From Zarea fungicola (taxonomy: Eukaryota; Ascomycota; Sordariomycetes; Hypocreales; Cordycipitaceae), in contig FWCC01000274.1 in NCBI GenBank assembly GCA_900169235.1, positions 1-44,306 of the forward strand: 44,306 nucleotides of DNA, given 5' to 3'. The notes below the pieces were generated by a model that worked only from the letters and a program-made list of their open reading frames with translations, made no database searches and was not told where the DNA came from. Positions 34,903 to 44,306 of the stretch are shown one piece after another (the first letter of the stretch is position 1; the number at the start of each line of letters is the position of its first letter). The translations under genes were made by a program, and so were the position numbers.

Positions 34903-37282
34903 TTAATGAAGGCGTTCTTTGACGTAAACCATGGCCGCCAATCCAGCGCAGCAACTTGTGCTCATTGCGTGCTTGCACCAAGGGCACTTTACTGTCATGG
35001 AAATGGCACCAGAAAACTCTCTCCGATCGTTTTGACTTAGTACGACGTCAGGGTTGACCATTGCATCGTAGAGCTTGCTGGGCATGTCGTGGTAGTACTT
35101 GCAGCCGCAGCATTCAACGAAGACTTTCGCAATTGTGTCTCCGTTTGTGCGCCTGGGCGGCTGCAATTTAGAGGCCTTGAGGGGCAGTCTCGAGATATCC
35201 ATTAAGGATGAGTCTGAAATACTTGAAAAATCCGTTGACTTTGAGCGTAGTTTTAGAGGTTCGTGTTCATACGTGCGTTTATCCATACCAGGCTTTGCAG
35301 AGGGCATTGGTGGCAGAGCTGCCATGACCTTTCTAGCAGCTGCTTGGATAGGATCAACGTCACGATCTGTGTCGTAGGCTCTGCCAAAGGAATTTGCGGA
35401 AATGACTGAGCATGTTTCACTGGGATATGCCTTGTCATGTAGTTGAATGCGGGGTAGAGTATACCTCTCAGACTCGCCAGAGCATCGGGGAAGACCTCGC
35501 TCTGACTGAGGTCTCGATGTATTTGGCGTGCTTGGCATCGACACAGTATTGAAGCAATCCGAGGCAGAGTCTTCGGAGGAGCTGGAGGTCAATTGAGGCA
35601 CGTCTGAGCGGTGGATAGCCCACTCTTGACTGTTCCAGAATGCCTTCTCGCCCTGTTCTCTTTCGACCTCTGCCATTGGTTTGATAGTACGGTCAATCGT
35701 GTTCATCACTGATGATTGAAGATTTTCCCAGGAAGGACTTGCGCTTGGTTGTTTAGCGTCATCATGAGCTTCTGTAGGCTGCAGGTCATAGACAGAGGAC
35801 GACGCGGTTTCCAAAGGCACTTGTAGACGATCGCCGTTGAGGGCAAGCGTCGATGGGCTACCTCCCAGTATAGAGTTACGCTTTGAGCTTCGCCGAGGTG
35901 GCTCTGGAGGAGGGGGTGTTCTCCGTACAGGATGCTGTGTTGTGACAGACCTAGACTGCTGCTCCAGGTTGCGTTCTTTTCCCCGCTCCTGTGGAGCCCC
36001 TGCCTTCTTGTTATGTTCTTCTGTGCCGGGATTCTTTCGGTTTGTGTGCGTCATGATGGAGACTGATTCGTTTGTCTTGGGGCTCTGTGAAAGCGAGGTC
36101 GATGACGACGATCTGCTTGACGTTTTGAGGCCGACACGGACACGCCATCTTTCAATGGTGCTGAGATCTGGCATGACTGGGACGCCAGGGGACGCCAGAT
36201 TCATTGACTTTGACTGGGCAGTCCTGAAGGTATTTGGAGGATAAGCACGAGAATTCGTGTTCTTGGAATTAGTTGCCCGGGTTGGTGAGGTCGAGGATTT
36301 GAGGGAAAGGCTAGAGCCTGTCCAGCTTGTGCGTAGTGCGGGATGTACATCATCATCATCGATTGCGCTCCCTTGGTTCAGCATCCTTTCATTAGCAAGA
36401 TGCTGTTCATATTCCAGCTTGATACCTCCAATGAATGGGCGTTCCTGAGACTGATCCATTGAGGATCGACGGAAATCAAATGTTGACTTGAGCAAAGAGG
36501 AGAATGATCCAGCGCGAGATCGAGGCTGCTTATAGAATGAGTCTTTGGCAGGGCTGTCAGACATGACCATGCTTGCCGGCCGAGTGGTTCTTCCGTTATA
36601 TGTAATGGTAATCTCTGATTGATTCGAGTTGATTTGATTGAAAGCATGTATAGACGAAGCTGGCGGGGCCTTGCTCAAGCGGCGAGGCTTTTTGGCGGCC
36701 TTTGCCTCGTCCTTGGCTTTCTTCTCGTCTTTCTTTTCTTGTTTTCGTCTATCGTAAGCTTCCCAGCTTGGAGACTGGCAGACGCAACTGGGATCATCTG
36801 AGACAGGGGTGGGGAAAGCTTCAACGGTCGAGCTGTATGGAATGGAAGGTGGTGACGCAATGTTCTTGTTGGTTCGGCGAAACTTCATGTTGTCTTGAGG
36901 TTCGCGGTTGACGGTATTAATTGATGTAGCAGCGGCAGACTTGACATCAATAACCAGCTGCGGTCGCGTTGGCTGGGTCTGCAGGGGAAAACTTCTTTGG
37001 CGAGTGCTGCTGTTCCGACGCTCTTGGACTGATGCTGCCTCGATTTGACGGCCTCGAGTCACAGGACGCTGATGAGATGATGGATTATTTGCAATTGCTC
37101 CTGTCTGTTTGCGAGAAGCTGATGAGGCGCGTAGTCTCTCATTCTGTGAGGAAGGCGGTCTTTAGCAGCGAACTGGGATGGTATCTGCAGAAGCGAGGAG
37201 AGCTTACCATGTACTGCTTTTCGAGGTCCAGCATGCGCTGCAAGCTGTTTGAGCGAGTTTGTCTAGACATGATCTCCGCCAT
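34903..37282 (-). CDS. Uncharacterised Ser-rich protein with conserved-looking Cys-rich C-terminus
   Basis: Predicted 771 aa from exons 37282-37208 and 37143-34903; the intron 37144-37207 runs GTAAGC to ACAG. The start gives MAEIMSRQTRSNSLQRMLDL, a short helical opening. Most of the chain is Ser/Pro/Lys-rich and probably disordered, with a Lys/Ala-rich charged helix (KQEKKDEKKAKDEAKAAKK). The last ~85 residues are ordered-looking: VFVECCGCKYYHDMPSKLYD, later ISMTVKCPWCKHAMSTSCCA and VYVKERLH. Paired CCxC and CPWC...CC motifs suggest a small zinc-binding module. I recall similar tails in hypothetical proteins of other Pezizomycotina, but know no function. There is no signal peptide and no membrane helix. 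It could be a signalling scaffold; that is speculation. Confidence 0.8.
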
Positions 37283-40200
37283 GATGCAGGTGGTCGACTG
37301 CAGAAACTTTTAAAAAGAACGAGGATGAAAGTTGCGGTCTCGCGAGATGCAAGTGCAGTGTGACGCTTCGCAGCAGGTGCACCAGCGGTGGATGAGCAGG
37401 TGGCACCAAGCAACAGCTCTAGTAGCCAAAGTACGGTGGACGGGGATACACTGCAGGTCGTATGTCATACCCGAGACTGCACCGGTAAAGAAAGTGAAAA
37501 CTCGTCTCAAGATTGATGAGCAGCTTGGAATGCTGAGTGCGGCAGCAAGCAGCAATACCGAGCAAAGGTGGGCGCAGCTAAACTTTGTGTTCCCGTGTTG
37601 GTACTGCAAACGGCGCGTGTAAGTGCAGGCCCGGTGACTAGCAAGACGGAAGAAGACACACTACCTTGCGGATTTCTGAAGTCGGGCAAGACGAGCAAAA
37701 AAGAAAAATTAGTAGCACAACATCATTTCTGCCGATCAAAAAAAAAATTGAGCAGGGGACCAGGTTAGTATATAGATGGATCTTGTTTGCAAGTGGCACA
37801 GCAAGCCGAGGGGTTTGGTCGAGCAGAATTGGTGCGGTCGGACACCACCAGTTCCAGGCTGATGGCGATCTTGAAAGTCAAATACGAGGGGGCTTGGGAC
37901 GTGGTTGGTACAGTTTGGCTGTGGAGCTGAACGCTGGAGGCTTGATGGCGGCTGGTGGGGCTCTTTGCAGGTGCCATGGGAAGAGCCCTGAGACGCCTGA
38001 GTGGTCGGTGGCTGCAGCGTTAGTATCCCAGCTAGAACAGGGCAAAAAAACTTAAAAAAGGCCTAGACGCTCGCTCAACAAACGGCATTTGCTGGCCAGC
38101 CTCCGCTGGACAAGTAGGAGCGCCCTGCGCCAGGTTTCTTATAAAGAGTTGTGGGAGTGATGATCCTGATGAAGGAGTAGCAAAGGGAGATTTGTTTTCT
38201 GTTCCAATGACGATTTCATTTGTATTGCTGAGTCAAGACAACTGGCTAGAGCAAGAGACTGGTAAGGCAAGCGGCGGACAGAAACCACTAACTAGCCAGC
38301 TGGCAACAGACAGCGCTGCAAAAGTTCTTGTCTCTACAGTGTGTTTCTAAGTAAGTTGGTAGGTAACTCGGGTGGTATTACCAGTATACCTTACTTACTT
38401 GGGTCGTGGCCAAAATATACAAGTATACATCGGTGAGCTTCACTGCGAGCAGGTACCAACGTAATTAGGTACCTTGACACCGAACATGGCTTCTTAGCCG
38501 TTGGAAGAACCATCACGGCACACCCCATCCACACTCATTTTTATCCATCTGCCCACCTCCTCTCCTCACCTACCAGCAGCATATGGGCTTATTCACAGAA
38601 TAGGGCCTTAAAAGCACAAGGCAACGCCGCCACAATGACTTGCTTTTGATCGCCTGCCTCGCACCGACAACCACAAGGATGCTCGCCCGCCCACACCTCG
38701 TGTCTTATGCCGCCTGGACTGGGCTCGCTTTCCGAACGCACGGCTGCAGCCAAGAGCTTAAAGAATACGAAGCACACGGCCAATGACGACGGTTGCTGGC
38801 CCGATCTGGCACCACGCTAGCATCCCCAGCTAGCCAGCCCAGCCGCCACGTAAAAATAGGCACACAATGGAGCTAACTAGCGGGAAAAGGCGATGCGTAC
38901 TCCGTAGCCACAGTTAATTACCAAGTTAATTAACATGAGCTGATCTGTTGGCAGCCAAATTGTGTGCCATCCTCGCCTGGTCCACAGGCGATGCAGATGG
39001 CTACCTAGCTTTCATCGTCATAGATGTCGCAAATTCACGACGCTGTCAAAAGCAAGTTTTTTTTTTTTGTCGTCTTGTATCATCTCTTCGGTACAATCTA
39101 TTAAACTACAGTAAGAAGGAAGCAGAAAAAAAAAGAAGAAAGAGAAGGAAAAAAATTTAGGCTATTTTCCCCCCAGCCCGATCATGGCTCTCCTTCTTTT
39201 CCCCAGCTCCTTCTATACCCAAGTCAAGACAAAAGGATGACTCTCCAAGAGCTGCTCTGTAACCTACTCCGTAATAACGAATACATGGTTCCACTCCGGC
39301 ACCCCGGGTATAAAGAAAAAGAAGGATGATGAGAAAATTTGACCCCGGAATACGAAGATGCGCATGATAGATCCACTCCAGCAACCTCGTAAAACCACAT
39401 AGTAGTCCAGTATACCAATTTCCGACTCAATATCGGCGTGCCATTCAGCTCGTACAGGATTGTAGAATAGTACGGGAAACAAGGGATTTCATGCAACCCG
39501 AGAATTCTCGAACCCCTGGGGTGCTCAGCTCCGATTTTATCCTAAACTTTGACATTTACTCTTGTGTCTTTCAAAGCACTACCTAATGTAATTTTTATAT
39601 TCGGGGCCCTTATAAATTTGTAACTAGGCCCTGGAGTTGGATAATTCCCATCAGATACTAACCAAGGTACTTCGCTTGGTACTGTAGTTACCAGTACGTT
39701 CCTGAGCAGTTGGTGGTCCGCGTCATCTGTGGCTCAACGCAAAACGGTCACTCACCCTCCACGCCATTCGTCTGCCCTCCAGGTTGTAAACAGCTTTATA
39801 TTTATTTGTCTTTTAACTGGGGAATATCTGCCGAGTGTGAGCAGTCATCAAGATACTTCCTAGATAAGACACAAAAATCAGACACTCGATTTTGGTCTGC
39901 TCAAAACCTGAGAGGGAGGCCCTCCTCGGACTGTCCCGCCACCCACCAACATCACAGCCACGCACTTTTTCCCCCAACCCCACACCACCTTGAATCAAAA
40001 AAAAAAAAAAAAGTTTATTATCTGCCCACCAGCCACGCTGCCAACTCAGCGTGCATCAAGCAGCAGCCTTTTGATGGACTGCTCTTGCATGATGGTAAGA
40101 CGTTTTTGCTTCTTTTTATGTATTTTATCTTTCTTTCTTTTTTTTTTTTCTCAAAATAAATCAGGTGGCCCCGTGAAGGGGATCTCTATGAAGGGCGTAC

Positions 40201-40428
40201 GGTGCAGATACAGAACTCAACTGACTGCCTCTATCCAATGCTATCAGCTATCAAAACCCCAACGCTCTAGACAGGATATTCCGCACCTGGTACAACTTCA
40301 AAGCAGCCCAAATATACAGAAAGAATAAGGAAGGATAAGAATCCACAAGAAGAAGAAAAAAAGTTGATACATCTAAGAATGCAAGCATATGCGACGGAAC
40401 GTCTATCCGGCCTTTGTTTTCTGCCTCA
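37283..40428. other. Gene-free 3.1-kb region
   Basis: No supported gene. The first part is the promoter of the Cys-tail protein; the last part is the 3' flank of the PAF-acetylhydrolase-like gene. Simple-sequence tracts include T12 (39057-39068), A16 (39997-40012) and T12 (40138-40149). An inverted repeat with GGTA/TACC steps lies at 38349-38400. The frame 39710-40159 (+) runs through homopolymers and has no domain. Confidence 0.55.
38349..38400. repeat. Inverted repeat AAGTAAG ... CTTACTT with GGTA/TACC core
   Basis: AAGTAAGTTGGTAGG at the left faces TATACCTTACTTACTT at the right, with a GGTGGTATTACC near-palindrome between. It is the fourth cluster of this motif family in gene-free parts of the window. 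Confidence 0.5.
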
Positions 40429-42249
40429 TTACGCCCTCAGCAGTCGACCACGATGCTCCTCTACGTCCGACTGGGCTGGACTCAAATGCATCCAAATCTC
40501 CTGGCTCGCACCGCCAGGCTCATCCTTCTCCTTGTCCTCCGTCACTGTCTCCCTCACCATACACAGCACCGCCTGCTGCATCTTCCGCCACATACTTCGG
40601 ATCCGCGTCGAAAATTCATTCGGGATCTTGAGCCGGACCGCCACCCACTTATCATCCGGCGCATGCTCCGTCTTCAACGCCCCGTCGGGATCGACCACGG
40701 GCTCGCGCGTGCACAGGATCCGCTCCTGGGTGCTCCAGCTCCGATACTTGGTCTGCTCCGGCGGCAGCGTCGCCTCCAAAAACTCCAGCGAAGCAACAAT
40801 TGTGAGATAAAAGGCCCGGCTGGGGCTCACGAGAGACTTCATGAATAAACTCATCCAGACGGGGTAGAGGACCGCAAAATCCGTCATGGCGAGATGCGTG
40901 GACCCCGCGATGGTGAGCATCCAGCACAGAGCACCAGAGTCGCGTGCCTCGTCGCAAAAGGAGACGACGCAGTCGTAGTTTTCCTTCCAGTGCATAAACG
41001 CCTCGGAGGAGATTGCAATGATGGGCTTCCCGACGCTGTTAGAGGGCTTGTCGCCGCCGGGTGGTGTTGCCTGGCCCCAGGCGTCCAAAATCAACCCCGA
41101 ACCCAGCCAGGTGAGCGAATCGTCACGGCACAGCTGGACAGTCGTCGCACCGCCAAACGAATGGCCCATCATGGAGACATTATTCAGAAACATGCTTTCC
41201 TTCCAGTCCTTCCACCGAATCCCAGTAAGCCCCATGGAGCTCGATCCAATGTTGCCCTTCTTGCGCAGATTCAGCATCGCCACCTCGTCACCCCTACCGT
41301 CATTAATCATGCTCATGACGTAGTATGCTTCTTTAATCTCTTCCTGTCGCAGCTCAATCTGCGCCATGCGCAAGACCTGATCCACTCCCTGAGGATTGTG
41401 TGGCGATGTGTCCTGCGCGTTGTCCTTGGGCAGAATGTAGTCGACCACGTAGTACGGGTTCACGCCTTGCTTTCCGCGTCCGCGCACCTCTTTGCCGCCC
41501 GTATCCCGCTCCGAGTCGTTGTTGGAGTAAATCCTGGCCGTCGAGGACTCGATCTCATCTGGGTCAATGTCCTCGGGCAGGCTGACGTGCGTCCGCGCAC
41601 CGCTCCCGTCGCGGTGCTCCATGGCCACCACGACGAAGCCAAAGCTGGCCAGCTCGCCGCAAATGGCGCTGTAGCAGAGGCGCGAACCGCCCAGGCCGTG
41701 GCTGAAGATGATGACAGGGAAGCGCGGTCGTTTGTGGTCGCTCTGCTCCCGCCTCGCTCGGTCTCCCTCGGGTCCCTCGTCCTGGAGAACGCCATCGGGC
41801 CAGAACGATGCGAGCTTCGCATTTCGGAACGCGGGCAGCTTGGTGAAGAGGGTTGTGCAGGCGAGATACGCCGTGACGGGCATCTCGGGGATGTTGAGAA
41901 ACTTGGCATAGCCCTTGGCTGTTGCCAGCCGGGGCCGTGGCATCCAATCCACCCGGTGCATGCCCTTGAGGCCATCTTTGCTCCGTGCTTCCTTTCTCAA
42001 GTCGCCAGGGTAGTAGATGCCCATCAGGACCGTGTCCATTCGCAACACGGGCTTTCCATGTCTCCTTAGGCTGGATATTGGTCGCGGATTTCGCACGGGT
42101 ACTTCAATGTCCATATACCCAACGCTGTATGGGCCGGTATAGTGTGGGAGTCGATGTAAAAAGCGCTCTCGCAGCGTTTTGGTTGGCTTCACTGCAGAAT
42201 CACGGAGTTGCTGCGTGTCACAACGCCTTCTCAGGGTATCATCCGCCAT
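40429..42249 (-). CDS. Platelet-activating factor acetylhydrolase-like alpha/beta hydrolase (PAF-AH II type)
   Basis: A single 606-aa frame starting MADDTLRRRC; no intron is needed. The fold signatures are in order: the strand and oxyanion loop VIIFSHGLGGSR (179-190), EHRDGSGAR (211-219), the nucleophile elbow GHSFGG with Ser364, LILDAW with Asp389, and GSTHLAMTDF with His452. This serine hydrolase layout matches PAF-AH plasma/II family enzymes, which remove short or oxidised sn-2 acyl groups from phospholipids. There is no signal peptide and no membrane helix, so an intracellular enzyme is likely. Insertions between the oxyanion loop and Ser364, plus a C-terminal extension of about 150 residues, make it longer than the animal enzymes (about 400 aa). 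The physiological substrate is not evident from sequence. Confidence 0.85.
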   Translation of the reverse strand: MADDTLRRRCDTQQLRDSAVKPTKTLRERFLHRLPHYTGPYSVGYMDIEVPVRNPRPISSLRRHGKPVLRMDTVLMGIYYPGDLRKEARSKDGLKGMHRVDWMPRPRLATAKGYAKFLNIPEMPVTAYLACTTLFTKLPAFRNAKLASFWPDGVLQDEGPEGDRARREQSDHKRPRFPVIIFSHGLGGSRLCYSAICGELASFGFVVVAMEHRDGSGARTHVSLPEDIDPDEIESSTARIYSNNDSERDTGGKEVRGRGKQGVNPYYVVDYILPKDNAQDTSPHNPQGVDQVLRMAQIELRQEEIKEAYYVMSMINDGRGDEVAMLNLRKKGNIGSSSMGLTGIRWKDWKESMFLNNVSMMGHSFGGATTVQLCRDDSLTWLGSGLILDAWGQATPPGGDKPSNSVGKPIIAISSEAFMHWKENYDCVVSFCDEARDSGALCWMLTIAGSTHLAMTDFAVLYPVWMSLFMKSLVSPSRAFYLTIVASLEFLEATLPPEQTKYRSWSTQERILCTREPVVDPDGALKTEHAPDDKWVAVRLKIPNEFSTRIRSMWRKMQQAVLCMVRETVTEDKEKDEPGGASQEIWMHLSPAQSDVEEHRGRLLRA

Positions 42250-43026
42250 TTTTGAAAATATATTTTTTTTCGATTCCGAGGTCTTAATTCAAAATCGTTA
42301 ATATGGACGCCACATCCTGCATGCTACATGCATGTTGCCGGTGTCGCCAATATAATAGCTGCTGGACAATAGTGTCGTCACTGAACGGGCTCGAGTTGGC
42401 TGGGTGACGTCACAGCGGCATTTTATGTCCGTACTACCTCCTACTATACCTAGCTTGTGAGGCGCTTCTCTGCTTCTCTGGCACTAGTGACTGCCAATCC
42501 CTGCAACACGCCTGCACAACGGTAGTAGAAGAAGCAAGCACCAGCGACTTGGCACAGACATATTTTCGCGCAAAGGCAAAGGAATTTCTCTTCGACGCCC
42601 AATGGGCCACGGTGCTTATTGAATCGCTGAGACTCTTGTCGTTTGGCATTTCAGCTCTCTGCAACCCTACAACGCCAAGCCACTCACTCTACCAGGGCTC
42701 CATCGGTGCTGCATTTGTCACTAAGCCAGCCTTGGCATTGACAATTATTGCACTTTTTTAAGAGTAGATTTCATAGATTATTGATTTGGTAGACACATAC
42801 TCCAAAACGGCTGGTTGAGTTGATACAAGAACTTTTTGCTTCCTCTCCCTTGGGAAGCCGAAAAAGAATGCATATAAGGAAAAAAAAAACCACGACAGAT
42901 ATTGTGGGAATATGAAAAAAAGCGCTAGATTTAAGACAAATATGCTGAAAAAAGAGAAGAAAGAAGGAAGTAAAGAAGAAGAGGCAGGTTCCCTTGACTT
43001 GCGTCAATGCCGTACTGCCAGAGTAG
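42250..43026. other. Intergenic: PAF-AH-like promoter and Ca2+/H+ exchanger 3' flank
   Basis: About 780 bp between two minus-strand genes. It has no supported gene; the frame 42549-42761 (+) is short and featureless. Purine-rich tracts around 42880-42985 suit an untranslated region of the upstream exchanger gene. Confidence 0.5.
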
Positions 43027-44306
43027 TTAATTGCCGGTATCGTTGCCGTTGGGGTAAACTATGAAGAAACATGTTAGTCGCGATGAAATTTGTGGCATCT
43101 GGGCCGGAAGATGCAGAACATACAGAATGTGCAGACAGCGATGATGGCATAGAGACACATCAACAAAAATCCTTCAAGCCAGTGACTCTTGCCATCGCCA
43201 ATGAGATAGTTTGTCAGCAATACAGCCACAAACATGACGGCGACCTGAAACTCGTCCAAGCTCAGGTCCATGTTGGGGTTGCCAATGCCCCAGCCAATAA
43301 TGACCAGGAGAGGAATGAGGAAGAGCGCGACCTGCATGCTAGAGCCGACGGCGACACCAATAGCGAGATCCATCTTGTCCTTCATGGCAACAGTGACAGC
43401 GGTGGCATGCTCCGCGGCGTTGCCAACAATGGGCAGCAGAATGAGACCAACAAATTCCTTTCGCAGAGCCGTGGTCGTCGTAAGAGTGTCAATGGAGTCG
43501 ACCATGTACTCGGCGCAGAGAGCAATGATGACGGTAGAGGTAAGAAGAGCACCCACAGCAACGAAAAAGTGAAGCTGAGGGTCCTCTCCATCACCATCCT
43601 CCTCCTCTTCTTCCTCCACTACAGGAGGCTGGCGTTCTTCGGGCAATGCAGGGATTTTGTTTTGCTCCTCATGGCTAGAGCTACCATGGTGGCCCATGAG
43701 AGCACCAGCACCAGGCATGGAGGCGAGGCCTTGCTTTAGACTGTGTCCGTGGTTCCATGGTTTGGCGGCGACCTTTTTGCTCTGCTCGTTGAAAACGTCA
43801 AGATGGGTATGAAGTTGGAAGTAGAGGTAAGCAAAGTAGACGAGAAGCAGAATAACCGCCGTGCCGCGGGAGAGCTTGGCAATGTCGGCCTGGGTAGTAC
43901 CCTGCGACTTGGTCTTCAACTCAAAGACAGTTGGTACAATGACGGAGGCGACAGCGAGAGCGAGGAGTGAGGCAGCAGTCTGAGCAACGGTTGTGTTGAA
44001 GTGCTGCTCGGTACGACGCAGACCGCCAAAAAAGAAGCAAAAGCCCATGACGAGTAAAAGATTCGAGAGAATAGAACCAACCAGAGAGGTCTGGACAACG
44101 ACAATCTCCCCTTTAATCAGAGCAATAATGGCGACAATAAGTTCGACGGCATTACCAAAAGTAGCATTGATGAGACCTCCCAGAGTCTCACCAGTACGCA
44201 GAGCAATTTCTTCTGTAGCAAAGCTCAGCATAGCAGCAAGCGGAATAATAGCAATGAAGTTGACAACGAAGACAACGGTGCGGCTAACGCTGGAGACATA
44301 GTTGAG
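43027..44306 (-). CDS. Vacuolar Ca2+/H+ exchanger (CAX/Vcx1-like), N-terminus outside window
   Basis: 404 residues visible, from exons 44306-43124 and 43058-43027. The intron 43059-43123 has donor GTATGT, a CGACTAAC branch and acceptor ATAG. Splicing replaces an open read-through tail by CTFFYPNGNDTGN, the typical YP-containing end of Vcx1 relatives. Both CAX repeats are present: GNAVELIVAIIAL in the first half and GNAAEHATAVTVA in the second, each with the conserved cation-site Glu. An acidic stretch (EEEEEEDGDGED) lies in the central loop, as in other CAX proteins, along with a His-rich segment. CAX carriers move cytosolic Ca2+ into the vacuole against H+. The start codon and N-terminal regulatory region lie beyond 44306, so this is a window-edge partial and not a truncation. 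Confidence 0.92.

Noticed and set aside
39710..40159. 149-codon plus-strand frame
   Set aside because: Passes through A16 and T-rich homopolymers; composition is that of untranslated sequence.
40894..42069. 391-codon plus-strand open frame
   Set aside because: Antisense shadow of the PAF-acetylhydrolase-like gene, which has a full catalytic triad on the other strand; the shadow is driven by GC-rich codon bias.
1..44306. Secondary-metabolite cluster, defence system or horizontally acquired island
   Set aside because: No polyketide or peptide synthase, NLR, integrase or foreign-looking block was seen; the genes are conserved fungal housekeeping families.

Overview
The window is nuclear DNA of a filamentous ascomycete (Pezizomycotina; Sordariomycetes, probably Hypocreales, is my best guess). 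Evidence: short 49-122 nt introns with GTRNGY donors, CTRAY branch sites and YAG acceptors; fungus-specific families (C2H2 plus fungal-specific transcription factor domain, Iml1, Lst4/FNIP-like, Dbp10); and a leading AT-rich block whose transposon relic carries C-to-T/G-to-A damage typical of repeat-induced point mutation (RIP). No rRNA, tRNA, CRISPR array or bacterial-type operon was found. Exon models come from splice signals and reading-frame closure only; no transcript data were available.

Layout. 1-2000: RIP-mutated repeat island with the C-terminal remnant of a Fot1/pogo-type (DDE_1) transposase, two diverged direct repeats and a hairpin at its edge. 2193-5019 (-): C2H2 zinc-finger transcription factor, 3 exons. 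6621-8142 (-): arrestin-like protein, 2 exons. 9721-10364 (+): SAP30-like Sin3-binding subunit. 10969-12799 (+): mitochondrial type I DnaJ (Mdj1-like), 3 exons. 13499-14297 (-): Spf31/DNAJC8-like J-domain protein, 3 exons, divergent from 14605-17385 (+): DEAD-box helicase Dbp10. 18282-21872 (-): folliculin-interacting protein (FNIP/Lst4-like), followed by a 4 kb gap. 25860-27456 (-): CDF zinc transporter (Zrc1/Cot1-like), 8 exons, divergent from 28531-34410 (+): Iml1 (DEPDC5), 1,941 aa. 34903-37282 (-): 771-aa disordered protein with a conserved-looking Cys-rich C-terminus. 37283-40428: long gap. 40429-42249 (-): PAF-acetylhydrolase-like alpha/beta hydrolase. 43027-44306 (-): Ca2+/H+ exchanger (Vcx1-like), with its N-terminus outside the window.

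Themes. Most genes are core cellular functions: mitochondrial protein folding, splicing, 60S ribosome biogenesis, Sin3/Rpd3 chromatin, vacuolar Zn2+ and Ca2+ storage, and amino-acid control of TORC1. Two TORC1 nutrient-sensing regulators (FNIP/Lst4-like and Iml1) lie within about 7 kb of each other with a zinc transporter between them. I found no convincing undescribed multi-gene system. The most novel-looking items are the 771-aa protein with its Cys-rich tail, a possible decayed membrane-protein gene at about 17607-18200, and GGTACC-type palindromic clusters in the gene gaps.
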